From contig NZ_PEIG01000008.1 of assembly GCF_002749975.1 (NCBI RefSeq), forward strand, positions 204,201-268,200: a stretch of 64,000 nucleotides of DNA, given 5' to 3'. A model generated the notes under the pieces. The model had not been told where the DNA came from, did not search any database, and was given only the letters and a program-made list of their open reading frames with translations. This document shows, piece by piece, positions 18,382 to 27,903 of the stretch (positions within the stretch are counted from its first letter, which is position 1; each line of letters begins with the position of its first letter). This stretch comes from Gloeocapsopsis sp. IPPAS B-1203. GTDB lineage: Bacteria > Cyanobacteriota > Cyanobacteriia > Cyanobacteriales > Chroococcidiopsidaceae. The translations under genes were made by a program, and so were the position numbers.

Positions 18382-19236
18382 TTAGCTACCACTTCTGTGC
18401 GTGTGTTGCTTAACGATTTCTTGAGTATTGAGACTAAAATTTTTTGAAGGGCAACCAGGTTGACGTTTGGCTTCAAGATAATCTGCAATGAGTTCTTGCA
18501 TTCTTTGTTGTCCAAACATGTGATAGTGTCCAGGGTAAACGATTTCGACGGGTAAATGCTGTAAGCGTTCGTAGGACGCGATGTAGGTGGAAATGTCGCT
18601 ACCAGGAAGTTGATCGAGTAAGTCACCGTCGTAAACTATATCGCCAGAAAAAATTTCTTGGCTAAATGGATCGTACAAGGCAATGCATCCAGGAGAATGT
18701 CCAGGAAGATGTAGAATTTCAAAAGCGCGATCGCCTAAATCAATGACGTCGCCTTCTTGCAGTAATTGTGTTGGTTCTGCGGCTTGAAAAGTGTATTGTG
18801 TCGCAGTGAAACCAGTGTAAGGAAGTTGCGAAAAGTGTTCGTCGAGTAGCCAACCTGATTCAGGATTGCACAAAGCTGCGTGACAATCTCCATGACGTAA
18901 AGCTTCAGCTTCAGCGGTATGAATGGCAATATTGTCAAATTCATGAATTCCCCCCGCGTGATCGAAGTGGACGTGGGAAGCGATCGCCAGGAGTGGTTTA
19001 TCGATTAAACTGGCAATATACTGACGCAGACTAGCAACGCCTAAACCTGTATCAATCAGTAAATCTTGCGTTTTTCCTTTAATTAACCAGATATTTGCTC
19101 GATTCCACTCCCAGTAGTGAATTTCGTTAATCCGATACAGGAGATCGCTAATCTTGTGCGTTGCAAACCAACTATCGCATATTTGTTTTGGATTCACAGG
19201 ATTTTTCTTGAGTAGTAACGTAGTGGGGATCGGCAA
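18382..19236 (-). CDS. MBL-fold metallo-hydrolase
   Basis: 284 residues. The metallo-beta-lactamase motifs are clear: SHVHFDHAGG (HxHxDH), then LHLPGHSPGCIALYD, IFSGDIVYDGDLLDQLPGSD and VYPGHYHMFG. The HxHxDH, second His, Asp and last His ligands should bind two metal ions. Architecture is that of glyoxalase II/lactonase-like hydrolases, but no specific substrate can be named. It is convergent with the TetR gene and monocistronic. Confidence 0.87.
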   Translation of the reverse strand: MPIPTTLLLKKNPVNPKQICDSWFATHKISDLLYRINEIHYWEWNRANIWLIKGKTQDLLIDTGLGVASLRQYIASLIDKPLLAIASHVHFDHAGGIHEFDNIAIHTAEAEALRHGDCHAALCNPESGWLLDEHFSQLPYTGFTATQYTFQAAEPTQLLQEGDVIDLGDRAFEILHLPGHSPGCIALYDPFSQEIFSGDIVYDGDLLDQLPGSDISTYIASYERLQHLPVEIVYPGHYHMFGQQRMQELIADYLEAKRQPGCPSKNFSLNTQEIVKQHTHRSGS

Positions 19237-19250
19237 TTATTTTATAGCAG

Positions 19251-19280
19251 AGGTCACAAGACGCGCCGAAGCGCAGACCT
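19251..19280. repeat. short palindromic intergenic element
   Basis: AGGTC (19251-19255) and GACCT (19276-19280) bracket an inner GCGC-ccgaa-GCGC-type hairpin. The GC-rich core contrasts with the AT-rich surroundings and resembles small dispersed repeats of cyanobacterial intergenic regions. No second copy of this exact sequence was spotted in the window. Confidence 0.35.
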
Positions 19281-19400
19281 ACGGTTCAGGGTTAAACTTT
19301 AGTTAGGGAAATCACCATGAGCTTCTATAATGTCCTAACTCTATTGACTAGGGCTATCATTACCACGTTCCCCATTACTAGTTAGCTTTCAACAAAAAGT

Positions 19401-21113
19401 TTAAAAGATAAACGAGGTTCTAATCACGCCAATAACAACATCAGAGTTACGCGCATCATGATTTGGTGCGGTTAACCAAAAGACACCAGGAGTAATAGAG
19501 ACATTATCAGTCAACTGATAGCGGTAAAAAGCTTCGAGATGTAAACCTGTGTCGCGATCGCTGCGTTGTCCATCGGGTAAGCCAATTGCTGAGGCTAAAA
19601 TTGCATTACTTGTCCCTGTCAAGCGTGGTTGCATACCGACGACAATACCACCTGCGTTTCCTTCGCGGAATAAGTCAGGAAAGTGCAACGTTACCGCATA
19701 ATTCCAGATATCTGCATCGCCTTTGATTTCACCAACCGCACGCGCCGCAGTGTAACCTACCCATCCACCCAATTCAAAGCCATCAAAAACTCGGAAATTC
19801 AGTTGTGCAGCATAAGTATTAGCAACGACTGGATTACTAAAATTATTTTCTGGATTATTAACATCATTGACAACAATCACTTTAGCCGGATTACTACCTG
19901 CAAGCGTGTCAACACCAAAACTACCTGAGTAAGCATTGAGATAGAATAAACCGACTTTGAAGCGATCATTGTTGTAGACTAACTGTGTAAACGCACTATA
20001 ATCGCCATTGAACAATCCTGTATCTTCACCAGGGTTATTGGCTGTATCGAGTCCCCCTAAGTAACCAAAATCTAAGCTAAGTTCTGGAGTGACTAAAAAA
20101 TTTGCCCCAATACCGGCTTGGTTTCCGATGGGGAAATACATGGGGTTAACTTGCCCAAAGTTAGAAACCGCACCTGTTGCAGTATCGACAAACGGACTAA
20201 TCGGATCGGTAATAAAAGTAGGATCGGTACCACCTGCTTCTAAGTAGACGCGGAAGCGATCGCCTAGCGGAAACTGATACTGTAATTGAGTCGCAAGTAC
20301 TTCACCACTTTGGGCAATACTACTAGGAGCGACGCGCGTTTCACCTGTGACGCCAAACCCGATAAAATCTTCTACAATTGTGGCATCTTGTCCCTCGCGG
20401 GTTCCTTGACTACCACCAAAAGTAGCCCCAGTGTCAAAGAGTCTTAAATTTGTTGCTTGCACGCGAGTTCTCAGGCGATCTTGTCCAGTAAAACTCGTGT
20501 CAAAATTCAAGCGAACGCGATAACCGAGAGTTGTATTATTAATGTCACCCGCAGTGTCACCAAAGGCATCACCAAGATAGGTAATGACTTCTCCTGCAAG
20601 TTTCGTTGTCGTAGAAAATTGATTTGCTTCAAGTTCTGCTGTTTGTGCTTCTAAAGCATCAACTCTCCCGCGTAAGCTAGCAAGTTCAGCTGCAAACTCT
20701 TCCTGTAATCTTTGCAAAATAGCTAGATCTTCTCGACTCAAACCGCTTGTTGCTGCGGCGATCAATTCGTTAACGCGATCTAGACACGCATTTAAGCCAG
20801 CAGCAAATTCATATCTTGTGAGTGCGCGATTACCACGGTATGTACTATCAGGATATCCAGCAATGCAACCATAGCGCTCTACTAATGACTGTAAAGCTTG
20901 AAACGCCCAATCTGTTGGCTGTACGTCAGATAGTTGCGAAACCGACGTTAGTTGTGTCATTTCTGATGGCGTAACTTCAGATCTTAGTGATTGAGATACG
21001 ATGTTGTTTGCTTGATTAGCTTCTGAGGCGATCGCAACATCAGCAATTTGATACAATAAAAAATTAATTAAAACTACACTATAACTCGCTGTTTTACGTA
21101 CCACTTTAGACAC
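19401..21113 (-). CDS. SLH-domain outer membrane porin (cyanobacterial iron uptake porin/OprB type)
   Basis: 570 residues from GTG 21113; an ATG at 21128 adds five residues. I favour the GTG because GGGGAGA sits about five bases before it and a normal signal peptide then follows (VSKVVRKTASYSVVLINFLL). An SLH domain (about 55-115: LSDVQPTDWAFQALQSLVERYGCIAGYPDSTYRGNRALTRYEFAAGLN, seen in pieces) should bind the peptidoglycan-linked polymer. A coiled coil follows (LASLRGRVDALEAQTAELEA), then an OprB-like beta-barrel ending in Phe (IRTSFIF). Related proteins are the major cyanobacterial porins; iron passage is reported for some. A perfect AT palindrome lies upstream. Confidence 0.9.
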   Translation of the reverse strand: MSKVVRKTASYSVVLINFLLYQIADVAIASEANQANNIVSQSLRSEVTPSEMTQLTSVSQLSDVQPTDWAFQALQSLVERYGCIAGYPDSTYRGNRALTRYEFAAGLNACLDRVNELIAAATSGLSREDLAILQRLQEEFAAELASLRGRVDALEAQTAELEANQFSTTTKLAGEVITYLGDAFGDTAGDINNTTLGYRVRLNFDTSFTGQDRLRTRVQATNLRLFDTGATFGGSQGTREGQDATIVEDFIGFGVTGETRVAPSSIAQSGEVLATQLQYQFPLGDRFRVYLEAGGTDPTFITDPISPFVDTATGAVSNFGQVNPMYFPIGNQAGIGANFLVTPELSLDFGYLGGLDTANNPGEDTGLFNGDYSAFTQLVYNNDRFKVGLFYLNAYSGSFGVDTLAGSNPAKVIVVNDVNNPENNFSNPVVANTYAAQLNFRVFDGFELGGWVGYTAARAVGEIKGDADIWNYAVTLHFPDLFREGNAGGIVVGMQPRLTGTSNAILASAIGLPDGQRSDRDTGLHLEAFYRYQLTDNVSITPGVFWLTAPNHDARNSDVVIGVIRTSFIF

Positions 21114-21128
21114 AGATTCTCCCCACAT

Positions 21129-21482
21129 TCAATTAAACTTTGTCCTAGACTTATATATTTTTAAAAATATACATTTGTACATTAAATAAATGTATTAATT
21201 AATACTAAAGAATTAGAAAAATATGGGGTTATATCTTTGTATTTAATGTAATTCTTGATCAAGAACTAGTTAGTGTTTACTCAGGGTTTGCTGTGTGTCT
21301 AAAGAACGATAAAATATTGATTAAACCTCAATAATTACACAATAAAGTGGCAATTTTGGTAAACTTTTACTCAAATATTTAGCACAAATAGATTGGGATA
21401 GTCAAAAGTAAAATTGAGATAAACAGTCTTTATTCAAAAACCATATTCATAAGTGTTTAAACTAATAATGTAAAAAGACTAG
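21129..21482. other. AT-rich intergenic region with an 18-bp palindrome upstream of the porin gene
   Basis: About 350 bp without a gene. At 21154-21171 the sequence TATATTTTTAAAAATATA is a perfect palindrome, 25 bp before ATG 21128, so it would lie in the porin leader or promoter. The rest is AT-rich with no hairpin terminator or small gene that I can support. Confidence 0.5.
21154..21171. promoter_or_regulatory. perfect AT palindrome upstream of the porin, possible metalloregulator site
   Basis: An 18-bp perfect palindrome (TATATTTTTAAAAATATA) close to the porin start. Fur-type boxes are AT-rich palindromes, so a Fur site is a possibility, but the match to the classical Fur consensus is poor. 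In AT-rich DNA such a palindrome can also arise by chance. Confidence 0.3.
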
Positions 21483-22238
21483 CTACTGTCCCAAATAAGC
21501 AGTTAAAACTTCAGGGTTGTTTTGAATTTCACTTGGAGTACCAACAGCAAGATTGCGACCTTCAGCTAATACCCAAACGCGATCGCACAGTGACATAATG
21601 ACGTCCATATTGTGTTCAATAATCAAAAACGTCATACCTTCCTGATTCCAAGTGAGAATGCGATCGCAGATTTGATTAATCAAAGTGGGATTGACGCCCG
21701 CAGCAGGTTCATCGAGTAAAATCAACTTAGGTTTTGTCATCAACGCCCGCGCCATTTCCAGTAGCTTTCGCTGTCCCCCTGATAGCGCCCCTGCATACTC
21801 ATATGCCATATGTGCTAGCCCAACAGATTCTAAAAGCAACATTGCTTGTTGTTGCAGTTGACGTTCTTGTTTCTTAACTATGTAAGGTTGCAACTGTACT
21901 TGCCAAAAGTTTTCCCCAATTTGGGATTGTGCTGCTAGTAGCATATTATCCATCACCGATAACCGTGATAGAGTGCGAGCTACTTGAAACGTCCGTACCA
22001 TTCCTTGTTGCGCAATTTTGTGAGTCTGTAAATCCTGAATCGGTTTGCCATCAAAAATCACGCGACCTTGATCTAGGCGAATAAAGTTTGACAATAGATT
22101 AAATAAAGTGGTTTTCCCTGCACCATTAGGACCAATTAAACCTGTAATACTACCTGGTGCTACACTAATTTCGGCATTGTCAACTGCCTTAATGCCACCA
22201 AAGCTTTTCACTAAACCACTCGCTGCTAGCAAATCCAT
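21483..22238 (-). CDS. livG: branched-chain amino acid ABC transporter ATP-binding protein
   Basis: 251 residues. Complete ABC ATPase of the LivG type: Walker A GPNGAGKTT, Q-loop MVRTFQVARTLSRLSVMDN, signature LSGGQRK, Walker B LILLDEPAAGVNP, and the long LivG switch region FLIIEHNMDVIMSLCDRVWVLAEG. It energises uptake of Leu/Ile/Val or related amino acids with LivM (24838). Other subunits (LivH, LivF, LivK) are not in the window. Between livG and livM lies a three-gene cassette of different character, so the two are probably no longer one transcription unit. Confidence 0.92.
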   Translation of the reverse strand: MDLLAASGLVKSFGGIKAVDNAEISVAPGSITGLIGPNGAGKTTLFNLLSNFIRLDQGRVIFDGKPIQDLQTHKIAQQGMVRTFQVARTLSRLSVMDNMLLAAQSQIGENFWQVQLQPYIVKKQERQLQQQAMLLLESVGLAHMAYEYAGALSGGQRKLLEMARALMTKPKLILLDEPAAGVNPTLINQICDRILTWNQEGMTFLIIEHNMDVIMSLCDRVWVLAEGRNLAVGTPSEIQNNPEVLTAYLGQ

Positions 22239-22296
22239 AAACTCAATTTACTGCTGTACTTTTTAGAAGAGTAAAGTTCCAATCACGATCAATGCT

Positions 22297-23037
22297 TCAA
22301 CCAACCTTTAACCCCAACCTCCGACCTTTACCATAAGTTGCACCTAGCAAAAATATTCCCACAACAAATAACCAAACCCCCCAAATTGTAAAACCAATAG
22401 GTGTCACTTCCCAAGTAGGCATTGATGGCATCACCGTTGCTAGCAACTCACTTTGTCCCAGAATCCACAAAGGTACTGTAAAAATACCCAGCCAAGCTAC
22501 CCAAGATTTGAACAACGCAGACTTAAGCATGACAAAACCTACTCCTAATGTCCAAAAAGCAAGCAAAAATTGTCCGAGTTGTTCGCCAATAACAACACCG
22601 CCATATTGATGAACTGCTTGATAGACGACTGTAACCGTTTCCCGAGTTGTTGTACTAGCATCGGGATCGACATATAGGTTAGCCAAAATCGGAATCACAA
22701 ACACCCAGCGCATAAGTCCAATCGATTGTAACAGTGCTGAAAGCACTCCCATCAAAGTGATAGCAGCAAGATAAGGAGTGTCTTTTCGTCTTAAAACCTG
22801 GTGTAGTAAAACACTGGTGGGGATAAACAGTAGTGCCAAAAGCGCAAAGGCAAACCAAGTTAAGATTAATTTTGTACCACCTGCATGAAAGCTTGTTAAA
22901 ACCTTAGCTGTCGGTTGACGTAAGATATCGTCATACTCAAAAGTTTGCGCTAATAAGTAGTAGGGTACATTCAGCAAAACTGCAAAAAGAATTAATAAAA
23001 TACCTGTTATCCGCACAAGCTGTAAACGGTTCATCAC
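22297..23037 (-). CDS. DUF4386 family membrane protein
   Basis: 246 residues with about six transmembrane helices (LVRITGILLILFAVLLNVPYYL at the start; LVLGATYGKG-like end). The order of hydrophobic segments and motifs such as SALLQSIGLMRWVFVIPIL fit the DUF4386 family, whose function is unknown. It starts 22 bp after the cupin gene with a GAGG Shine-Dalgarno, so the two form an operon. Its divergent neighbour is an AraC-type regulator. Confidence 0.75.
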   Translation of the reverse strand: MMNRLQLVRITGILLILFAVLLNVPYYLLAQTFEYDDILRQPTAKVLTSFHAGGTKLILTWFAFALLALLFIPTSVLLHQVLRRKDTPYLAAITLMGVLSALLQSIGLMRWVFVIPILANLYVDPDASTTTRETVTVVYQAVHQYGGVVIGEQLGQFLLAFWTLGVGFVMLKSALFKSWVAWLGIFTVPLWILGQSELLATVMPSMPTWEVTPIGFTIWGVWLFVVGIFLLGATYGKGRRLGLKVG

Positions 23038-23059
23038 ATTTACCTCACTGTTTTGGAAA

Positions 23060-23638
23060 TTAATTTGACCAATACTTGATTAGCGATCGCTCTACTCCCA
23101 GCAGGTAAGCTAACCGTGCTAAACTTGCAATAATCAACTTCTGCACCAACATGAATAACGGTGGTGCAACAAGAACAAGATCGGCTTTTTGCATAATTAC
23201 AGCAAGATGTAATATATTTGTTGGCATTCCTGCTTGATTTACTCTGCCATCATTGGCAAGACCGTACATTGCGCGAATAAACTGCTCAAATTGTCGTGGT
23301 GGCAGTACCTCTGAAACAAATATCACTTCATTGTTTGCAGAATTGCGAAAACTATGTGGCATTCCCGCAGGTACACAGACAATTTCTCCAGGTTGGAGGA
23401 TCTTAATATTGCCTTTCGTTCCCAATTCCATTTCTAAAGAACCACTCAAAACTTCAAATGTTTCAGTAATAGAGTTGTGGTAGTGTAAAGGGCTGCCGTT
23501 GGCTTTGGGTGGAAGAACGTATTGAGCTTTGAAAGACTTGCCATCACTATCTTGAGTAGTACAAAAGATTGTCATGCGATCGCCTGTTATAGAATTAAGC
23601 ATTGTGGATGCTTGCTGAGATTGAAGTGTTGATGTCAT
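23060..23638 (-). CDS. cupin domain protein
   Basis: 192 residues. A cupin_2 beta-barrel occupies about residues 35-130: LHYHNSITETFEVLSGSLEMELG (first metal motif with HxH...E) and PGEIVCVPAGMPHSFRN (second motif with the His). The C-terminal ~60 residues are hydrophobic and unusual for a small cupin. Enzymatic or binding function is unknown. It diverges from the AraC gene across a 131-bp region holding a direct-repeat operator and is probably the first gene of a two-gene operon with the DUF4386 protein. Confidence 0.82.
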   Translation of the reverse strand: MTSTLQSQQASTMLNSITGDRMTIFCTTQDSDGKSFKAQYVLPPKANGSPLHYHNSITETFEVLSGSLEMELGTKGNIKILQPGEIVCVPAGMPHSFRNSANNEVIFVSEVLPPRQFEQFIRAMYGLANDGRVNQAGMPTNILHLAVIMQKADLVLVAPPLFMLVQKLIIASLARLAYLLGVERSLIKYWSN

Positions 23639-23720
23639 GTTTTAAAATTTCCTGTTGTCAATTTCAAGTTGGAACGTTTTGACCAACAATTTAAAGATAT
23701 TCGGTTAATTGAAAGAGAAG

Positions 23721-23756
23721 TTGACCGCTAACGCCATAAAATTGACCGCATCTGCC
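23721..23756. promoter_or_regulatory. direct-repeat operator, likely AraC-family binding site
   Basis: The pattern TTGACCGC-N4-GCC occurs twice on the + strand, at 23721-23735 and 23742-23756, exactly 21 bp apart (two helical turns). Direct repeats with this spacing are the usual target of AraC-family dimers. They lie between the divergent cupin and AraC genes, the second copy ending 13 bp before ATG 23770, so both activation of the cupin operon and autoregulation are plausible. Confidence 0.75.
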
Positions 23757-23769
23757 GTTTTTGATTTTT

Positions 23770-24783
23770 ATGAAACAGGCAATTTCAGTATTGCTCATTC
23801 GCAATTCAATTCAGTATGCAGCCGCCTGTGGTATCGATCCCCAAAGTTTATGTGCGGCGATTGGTATCAAGCCAAGTCTTTTAGAAATGCCTGATGCCTA
23901 TGTTACAGGAGAAGTCGATCAGACATTGTGGCGCGAACTAGTTCAGCAGACTGGCGATCAAAATATTGGTTTACACATTGGTGAGAAATTCAATCTAGCA
24001 GCGATCGGTATTTTGGGTTATGTGTTATTCAATTGCCAAACTTTTGGACAAGTCCTTAATAAGCTTTCCCGTTATCTGTGTCTTATCAGTCAAGGAGTTG
24101 AGATTAATTTTACTGTTTTGCAAACACAAGTTTTATTTGAATATCATGTCATAAGCGATTGGAAAAACTACCTCCTAGAAGAACCCCGACAACCAATTGA
24201 AGTCAACTTTTCAGCATTACTTACAGCAGCTAAAACTCTCACAGGTTACTCTTTACATCTACACGAAGTTTGGTTTCAATATCCTCAGCCCGCAGACATC
24301 ACTGAACACCAACGAATATTTCAATCGCCTATTTTATTTTCCCAGTCAGTAAATCGCTTAATCTTTGATGCAGCTTACTTAAATTTGCCCGTTTTATCAT
24401 CTAATTCATTACTTTTATCTACATTTGAGGAACACGCTACAGTGATGCTTGATACTATTAATCAAAAGAATATTTATACTCAACAAGTAGTTCGTGAAAT
24501 TACTCACTGCTTGCAAGGTGAAGTTCCTTCACTTGAGGCGATCGCCCGTAGCTTAGCAATGAGTGTCCGTAACTTACAACGCGAACTTCACTCAGAAGGT
24601 ACTTCTTACCAACAACTACTCGACGAAACTCGCAAAGAGTTGGCAATGCGGTATCTCAAAAAACAAGATGTGATGATTCACGATATTGTATTTCTGCTAG
24701 GTTTTTCAGAACCGAGTGCATTTCATCGCGCCTTCAAGCGTTGGACAGGAAAAACCCCTAGGGAATATAAATTAAATGGGTAA
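23770..24783 (+). CDS. AraC-family transcriptional regulator (OruR-like N-terminal domain)
   Basis: 337 residues from ATG 23770; TTG 23761 would add three. The N-terminal ~190 residues match the arabinose-binding-like domain of OruR/ArgR-type AraC proteins (YAAACGIDPQSLCAAIGI...IGLHIGEKFNLAAIGILGYVLFNC). The C-terminal AraC double helix-turn-helix is clear ([35 protein letters not shown] and DIVFLLGFSEPSAFHRAFKRWTGKTPREYK). It most likely controls the divergent cupin-DUF4386 operon via the repeats at 23721-23756. The inducer is unknown. Confidence 0.92.
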   Translation: MKQAISVLLIRNSIQYAAACGIDPQSLCAAIGIKPSLLEMPDAYVTGEVDQTLWRELVQQTGDQNIGLHIGEKFNLAAIGILGYVLFNCQTFGQVLNKLSRYLCLISQGVEINFTVLQTQVLFEYHVISDWKNYLLEEPRQPIEVNFSALLTAAKTLTGYSLHLHEVWFQYPQPADITEHQRIFQSPILFSQSVNRLIFDAAYLNLPVLSSNSLLLSTFEEHATVMLDTINQKNIYTQQVVREITHCLQGEVPSLEAIARSLAMSVRNLQRELHSEGTSYQQLLDETRKELAMRYLKKQDVMIHDIVFLLGFSEPSAFHRAFKRWTGKTPREYKLNG

Positions 24784-24837
24784 AAATCAACGTAAATTCA
24801 AGGCTGGAAATTGGACATAATATCTATTACTCCGCTT

Positions 24838-26019
24838 TTATTTCCCTAACGTCAATTCCTCTTTCTTACCCAAAATTCCCTGCGGACGCCACAGCATCAG
24901 TAACATCAAAATTAAACCAATCACCATAATCCGAAATGCACCTAAGCGCGCTTCATCCAAAGGAAAAATTGCGGGTAAAGCAAAGCGTGTAATTGCATCA
25001 TATGCCCAGTAAATCACCGCACCTAGTAGCGTACCTACATTGTTGCCCGCACCACCTAAAATAACCATTGTCCAAGCATCAAAGGTAATCTGTGGTTGAA
25101 AATTATCAGGGTAAATCGTTGTTAATTGCCATGCTAACAATGCACCCGAAACTCCGGCGATCGCCCCTCCTAACATCAATGCTTGCAACTTGTACCAAAA
25201 TACGTTTTTTCCTAACGCTGTCGCCACATCCTCATCTTCTCTAATAGCTTTTAATACTCTTCCCCAAGGCGATCGCACTAGCACTTCTAGTCGCCAAAAC
25301 ACCAACGCTAAAATCACAACCGATATTAGCATCAACCCAGCATTTGCATAGTTCGTGTAGTTATACAGCGCGATCGTACCCGCAAGATACAACACTAAAA
25401 TCAACCCCACCGCCAAAATTCCCAACATCAAACGCGAGATAGAAAATTCTTTTTCTTTTAACTTTTTCTGTACAAAGGTACTTCTGCGCCCCTTTCCTAC
25501 CCACTTCCACAAACGCCAATAACATACTCCAACAACTAGTGTTAGCAGCCCAATCATACCCAATCTTGTTAGTAAAGTCGGGTCAAAACTTGCTAGTGGT
25601 AAAGGATAACCTTGTAACCCAAATGAACCTGGTGTAAAACCATTTCCAGTGGGTAAGTCTTGATTGTTGACAACTAATCGTAGTAGTTCAGATACACCAA
25701 TTGTGACAATTGCAAGGTAATCTTGGCGCAAACGCAGCGTAGATAAACCAATAATTAGTCCCAGCAGTGCGGCAGTACCTGCTCCAGCAAGTGTGGCTAT
25801 AATTAAAGGAACACCGTGCAAGGTTAATAAAACGGTTGTGTAAGCACCCATCGTCATGAATGCGACATGACCAAAGTTAATCAGCCCAGTAAATCCCCAC
25901 TGCAAATTTAAGCCTAAACTAAATAAAGCAAAAATAGCTGTCGAGATGATTAAGAAAATCAGATAACCAACCCAACCTGATAAATTCTCGAACATATACT
26001 TTAGTGACAGCCCGTGCAA
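24838..26019 (-). CDS. livM: branched-chain amino acid ABC transporter permease
   Basis: 393 residues with roughly ten hydrophobic segments. LivM features: FSLGLNLQWGFTGLINFGHVAFMTMGAYTTVLL near the N-terminus, TIGVSELLRLVVNNQDLPTGNGFTPG, and the ATPase-contacting loop SPWGRVLKAIREDEDVATALGKNVFWYKLQALMLGGAIAGVSGALLAWQ (quoted in overlapping parts). It forms the membrane channel with LivH and works with LivG (21483). The gene starts far from its expected partners, apparently because a DUF4386-cupin-AraC cassette separates it from livG. Confidence 0.92.
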   Translation of the reverse strand: MHGLSLKYMFENLSGWVGYLIFLIISTAIFALFSLGLNLQWGFTGLINFGHVAFMTMGAYTTVLLTLHGVPLIIATLAGAGTAALLGLIIGLSTLRLRQDYLAIVTIGVSELLRLVVNNQDLPTGNGFTPGSFGLQGYPLPLASFDPTLLTRLGMIGLLTLVVGVCYWRLWKWVGKGRRSTFVQKKLKEKEFSISRLMLGILAVGLILVLYLAGTIALYNYTNYANAGLMLISVVILALVFWRLEVLVRSPWGRVLKAIREDEDVATALGKNVFWYKLQALMLGGAIAGVSGALLAWQLTTIYPDNFQPQITFDAWTMVILGGAGNNVGTLLGAVIYWAYDAITRFALPAIFPLDEARLGAFRIMVIGLILMLLMLWRPQGILGKKEELTLGK

Positions 26020-26176
26020 AATGCTTGTTGATGGTGAATTTTACAGCATTGCTAGCCAAATGTGTTACGAGTTAGGCATGAATACAATCAATAATCTCAC
26101 TGTAGAGGGCTGAACGTTTATAGTTGAACACTTAAATTAAACTGGTGTGATGATAACGAGTAAGTTGAGATTTTCT

Positions 26177-27763
26177 ATGAACGCTGCAACACTGTGGCAA
26201 CGTTACCAAGACTGGCTTTATTACCACGAAGGTTTGGGATTCTATTTAGACGTCAGTCGCATGAGCTTTGATGATGCTTTTGTAGCGCAATTACAACCCA
26301 AGTTTGAAAAAGCGTTTCAAGATATGGCGGCTTTAGAGGAAGGCGCGATCGCTAATCCTGATGAAGATCGCATGGTAGGTCACTACTGGTTGCGTAATCC
26401 TGATCTTGCCCCAACTTTAGAAATCAAACAAGATATTACGCAAACGATTGAGCAAATCGAAACTTTTACCAAAAAAATTCTTAGCGGTGCAATTCACCCG
26501 CCACAAGCCCCGCGATTTACCGATATTCTCTCAATTGGTATTGGTGGTTCGGCATTAGGACCGCAATTTGTTGCTGAAGCCCTCGCCCCAGATTTTCCAC
26601 CTCTGGGAATTCATTTTATTGACAACAGCGATCCTGCAGGAATTGACCGCGTTCTCACACGCTTGCGCAACCGCCTAGCAAGTACATTGGTGATTGTGAT
26701 TTCTAAATCAGGTGGAACGCCAGAACCGCGTAATGGAATGCTCGAAGTTAAAAGAGTTTATGCAGGGCAGAATTTAGATTTTTCTCACTATGCGATCGCC
26801 ATTACCACTCCTGATAGCAAATTAGACCAACTAGCGAAAACTGAAAAATGGTTAGCAACCTTTCCTATGTTCGACTGGGTAGGCGGACGTACCTCGGAAA
26901 TGTCGTCTGTTGGCTTGCTACCTGCTGCCTTACAGGGAATTGATATTCAGGCAATGCTAGCTGGGGCTAAAGAGATGGATGATGCCACTCGCGTACCCGA
27001 TATTAAACAGAATCCAGCGGCTTTACTTGCACTAAGTTGGTACTACGCTGGTAACGGACGCGGTGAAAAAGATATGGTAGTCCTACCTTACAAAGACAGC
27101 TTACTATTATTTAGCCGCTACTTGCAACAGCTAGTCATGGAATCGCTGGGTAAGGAAAAAGACTTGGATGGCAATGTTGTCAATCAAGGAATTGCGGTTT
27201 ATGGCAACAAGGGATCAACCGATCAACACGCCTACGTGCAGCAGTTACGCGAAGGTGTACCGAATTTCTTTGCCACCTTTATTGAAGTTTTAGAAGATCG
27301 TCAGTATGGTTCCCCAGAATTAGAACCAGGAACAACATCCGGTGATTACTTATCAGGATTTCTGCAAGGAACCCGCCAAGCCTTGTATGATAACCACCGC
27401 GACTCAATTACTGTAACGATCCCGCAAGTTAATCCGCGCACGGTAGGAGCACTGATTGCACTGTACGAGCGCGCTGTTGGTTTGTATGGTTCTCTCGTCA
27501 ATGTTAATGCGTATCATCAACCAGGCGTTGAAGCTGGCAAAAAAGCTGCTGCTGCGGTCTTGGATTTACAAAAACGTATATTACAAGTTCTCGAAGACGA
27601 CAGTCGATCGCTTTCAATCGCAGAACTAGCAGAAAAAGCTCAAGCAACTGACCAAATTGAGACAATTTACAAAATCCTGCGTCATCTTCACGCTAATAAA
27701 CGTGGTGTCATCTTAAATGGTAATTTCGGCGATCCCAGTAGTTTAACTGTGACGATTAATTAG
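26177..27763 (+). CDS. pgi: glucose-6-phosphate isomerase
   Basis: 528 residues from ATG 26177, the length and start ([19 protein letters not shown]) usual for cyanobacterial enzymes; the open frame reaches GTG 26147. It interconverts glucose 6-phosphate and fructose 6-phosphate. Seen in the sequence: the SIS-type sugar phosphate motifs ([33 protein letters not shown]), [18 protein letters not shown] and the catalytic region [23 protein letters not shown] hairpin at 27773-27803 follows as a likely terminator. Confidence 0.96.
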   Translation: MNAATLWQRYQDWLYYHEGLGFYLDVSRMSFDDAFVAQLQPKFEKAFQDMAALEEGAIANPDEDRMVGHYWLRNPDLAPTLEIKQDITQTIEQIETFTKKILSGAIHPPQAPRFTDILSIGIGGSALGPQFVAEALAPDFPPLGIHFIDNSDPAGIDRVLTRLRNRLASTLVIVISKSGGTPEPRNGMLEVKRVYAGQNLDFSHYAIAITTPDSKLDQLAKTEKWLATFPMFDWVGGRTSEMSSVGLLPAALQGIDIQAMLAGAKEMDDATRVPDIKQNPAALLALSWYYAGNGRGEKDMVVLPYKDSLLLFSRYLQQLVMESLGKEKDLDGNVVNQGIAVYGNKGSTDQHAYVQQLREGVPNFFATFIEVLEDRQYGSPELEPGTTSGDYLSGFLQGTRQALYDNHRDSITVTIPQVNPRTVGALIALYERAVGLYGSLVNVNAYHQPGVEAGKKAAAAVLDLQKRILQVLEDDSRSLSIAELAEKAQATDQIETIYKILRHLHANKRGVILNGNFGDPSSLTVTIN

Positions 27764-27772
27764 CGCTCTTCA

Positions 27773-27803
27773 GTTAGCAATTAGCAATGAGCTTTTTGCT
27801 AAC
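27773..27803 (+). terminator. hairpin downstream of pgi
   Basis: GTTAGCAA (27773-27780) and TTGCTAAC (27796-27803) form a perfect 8-bp stem with a 15-base loop, 10 bp after the pgi stop, followed shortly by a T-rich stretch (ATTTTTGTGT). Probable intrinsic terminator. Confidence 0.55.
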
Positions 27804-27903
27804 ACTTATTTTTGTGTCTTTACCATACTTTGGTCTTTTTTGTTCATTTGTAACAACTTTTTATAAATAAGTGACTTAGACTAGAAAGTAAGTCTTGAAA
27901 TCT

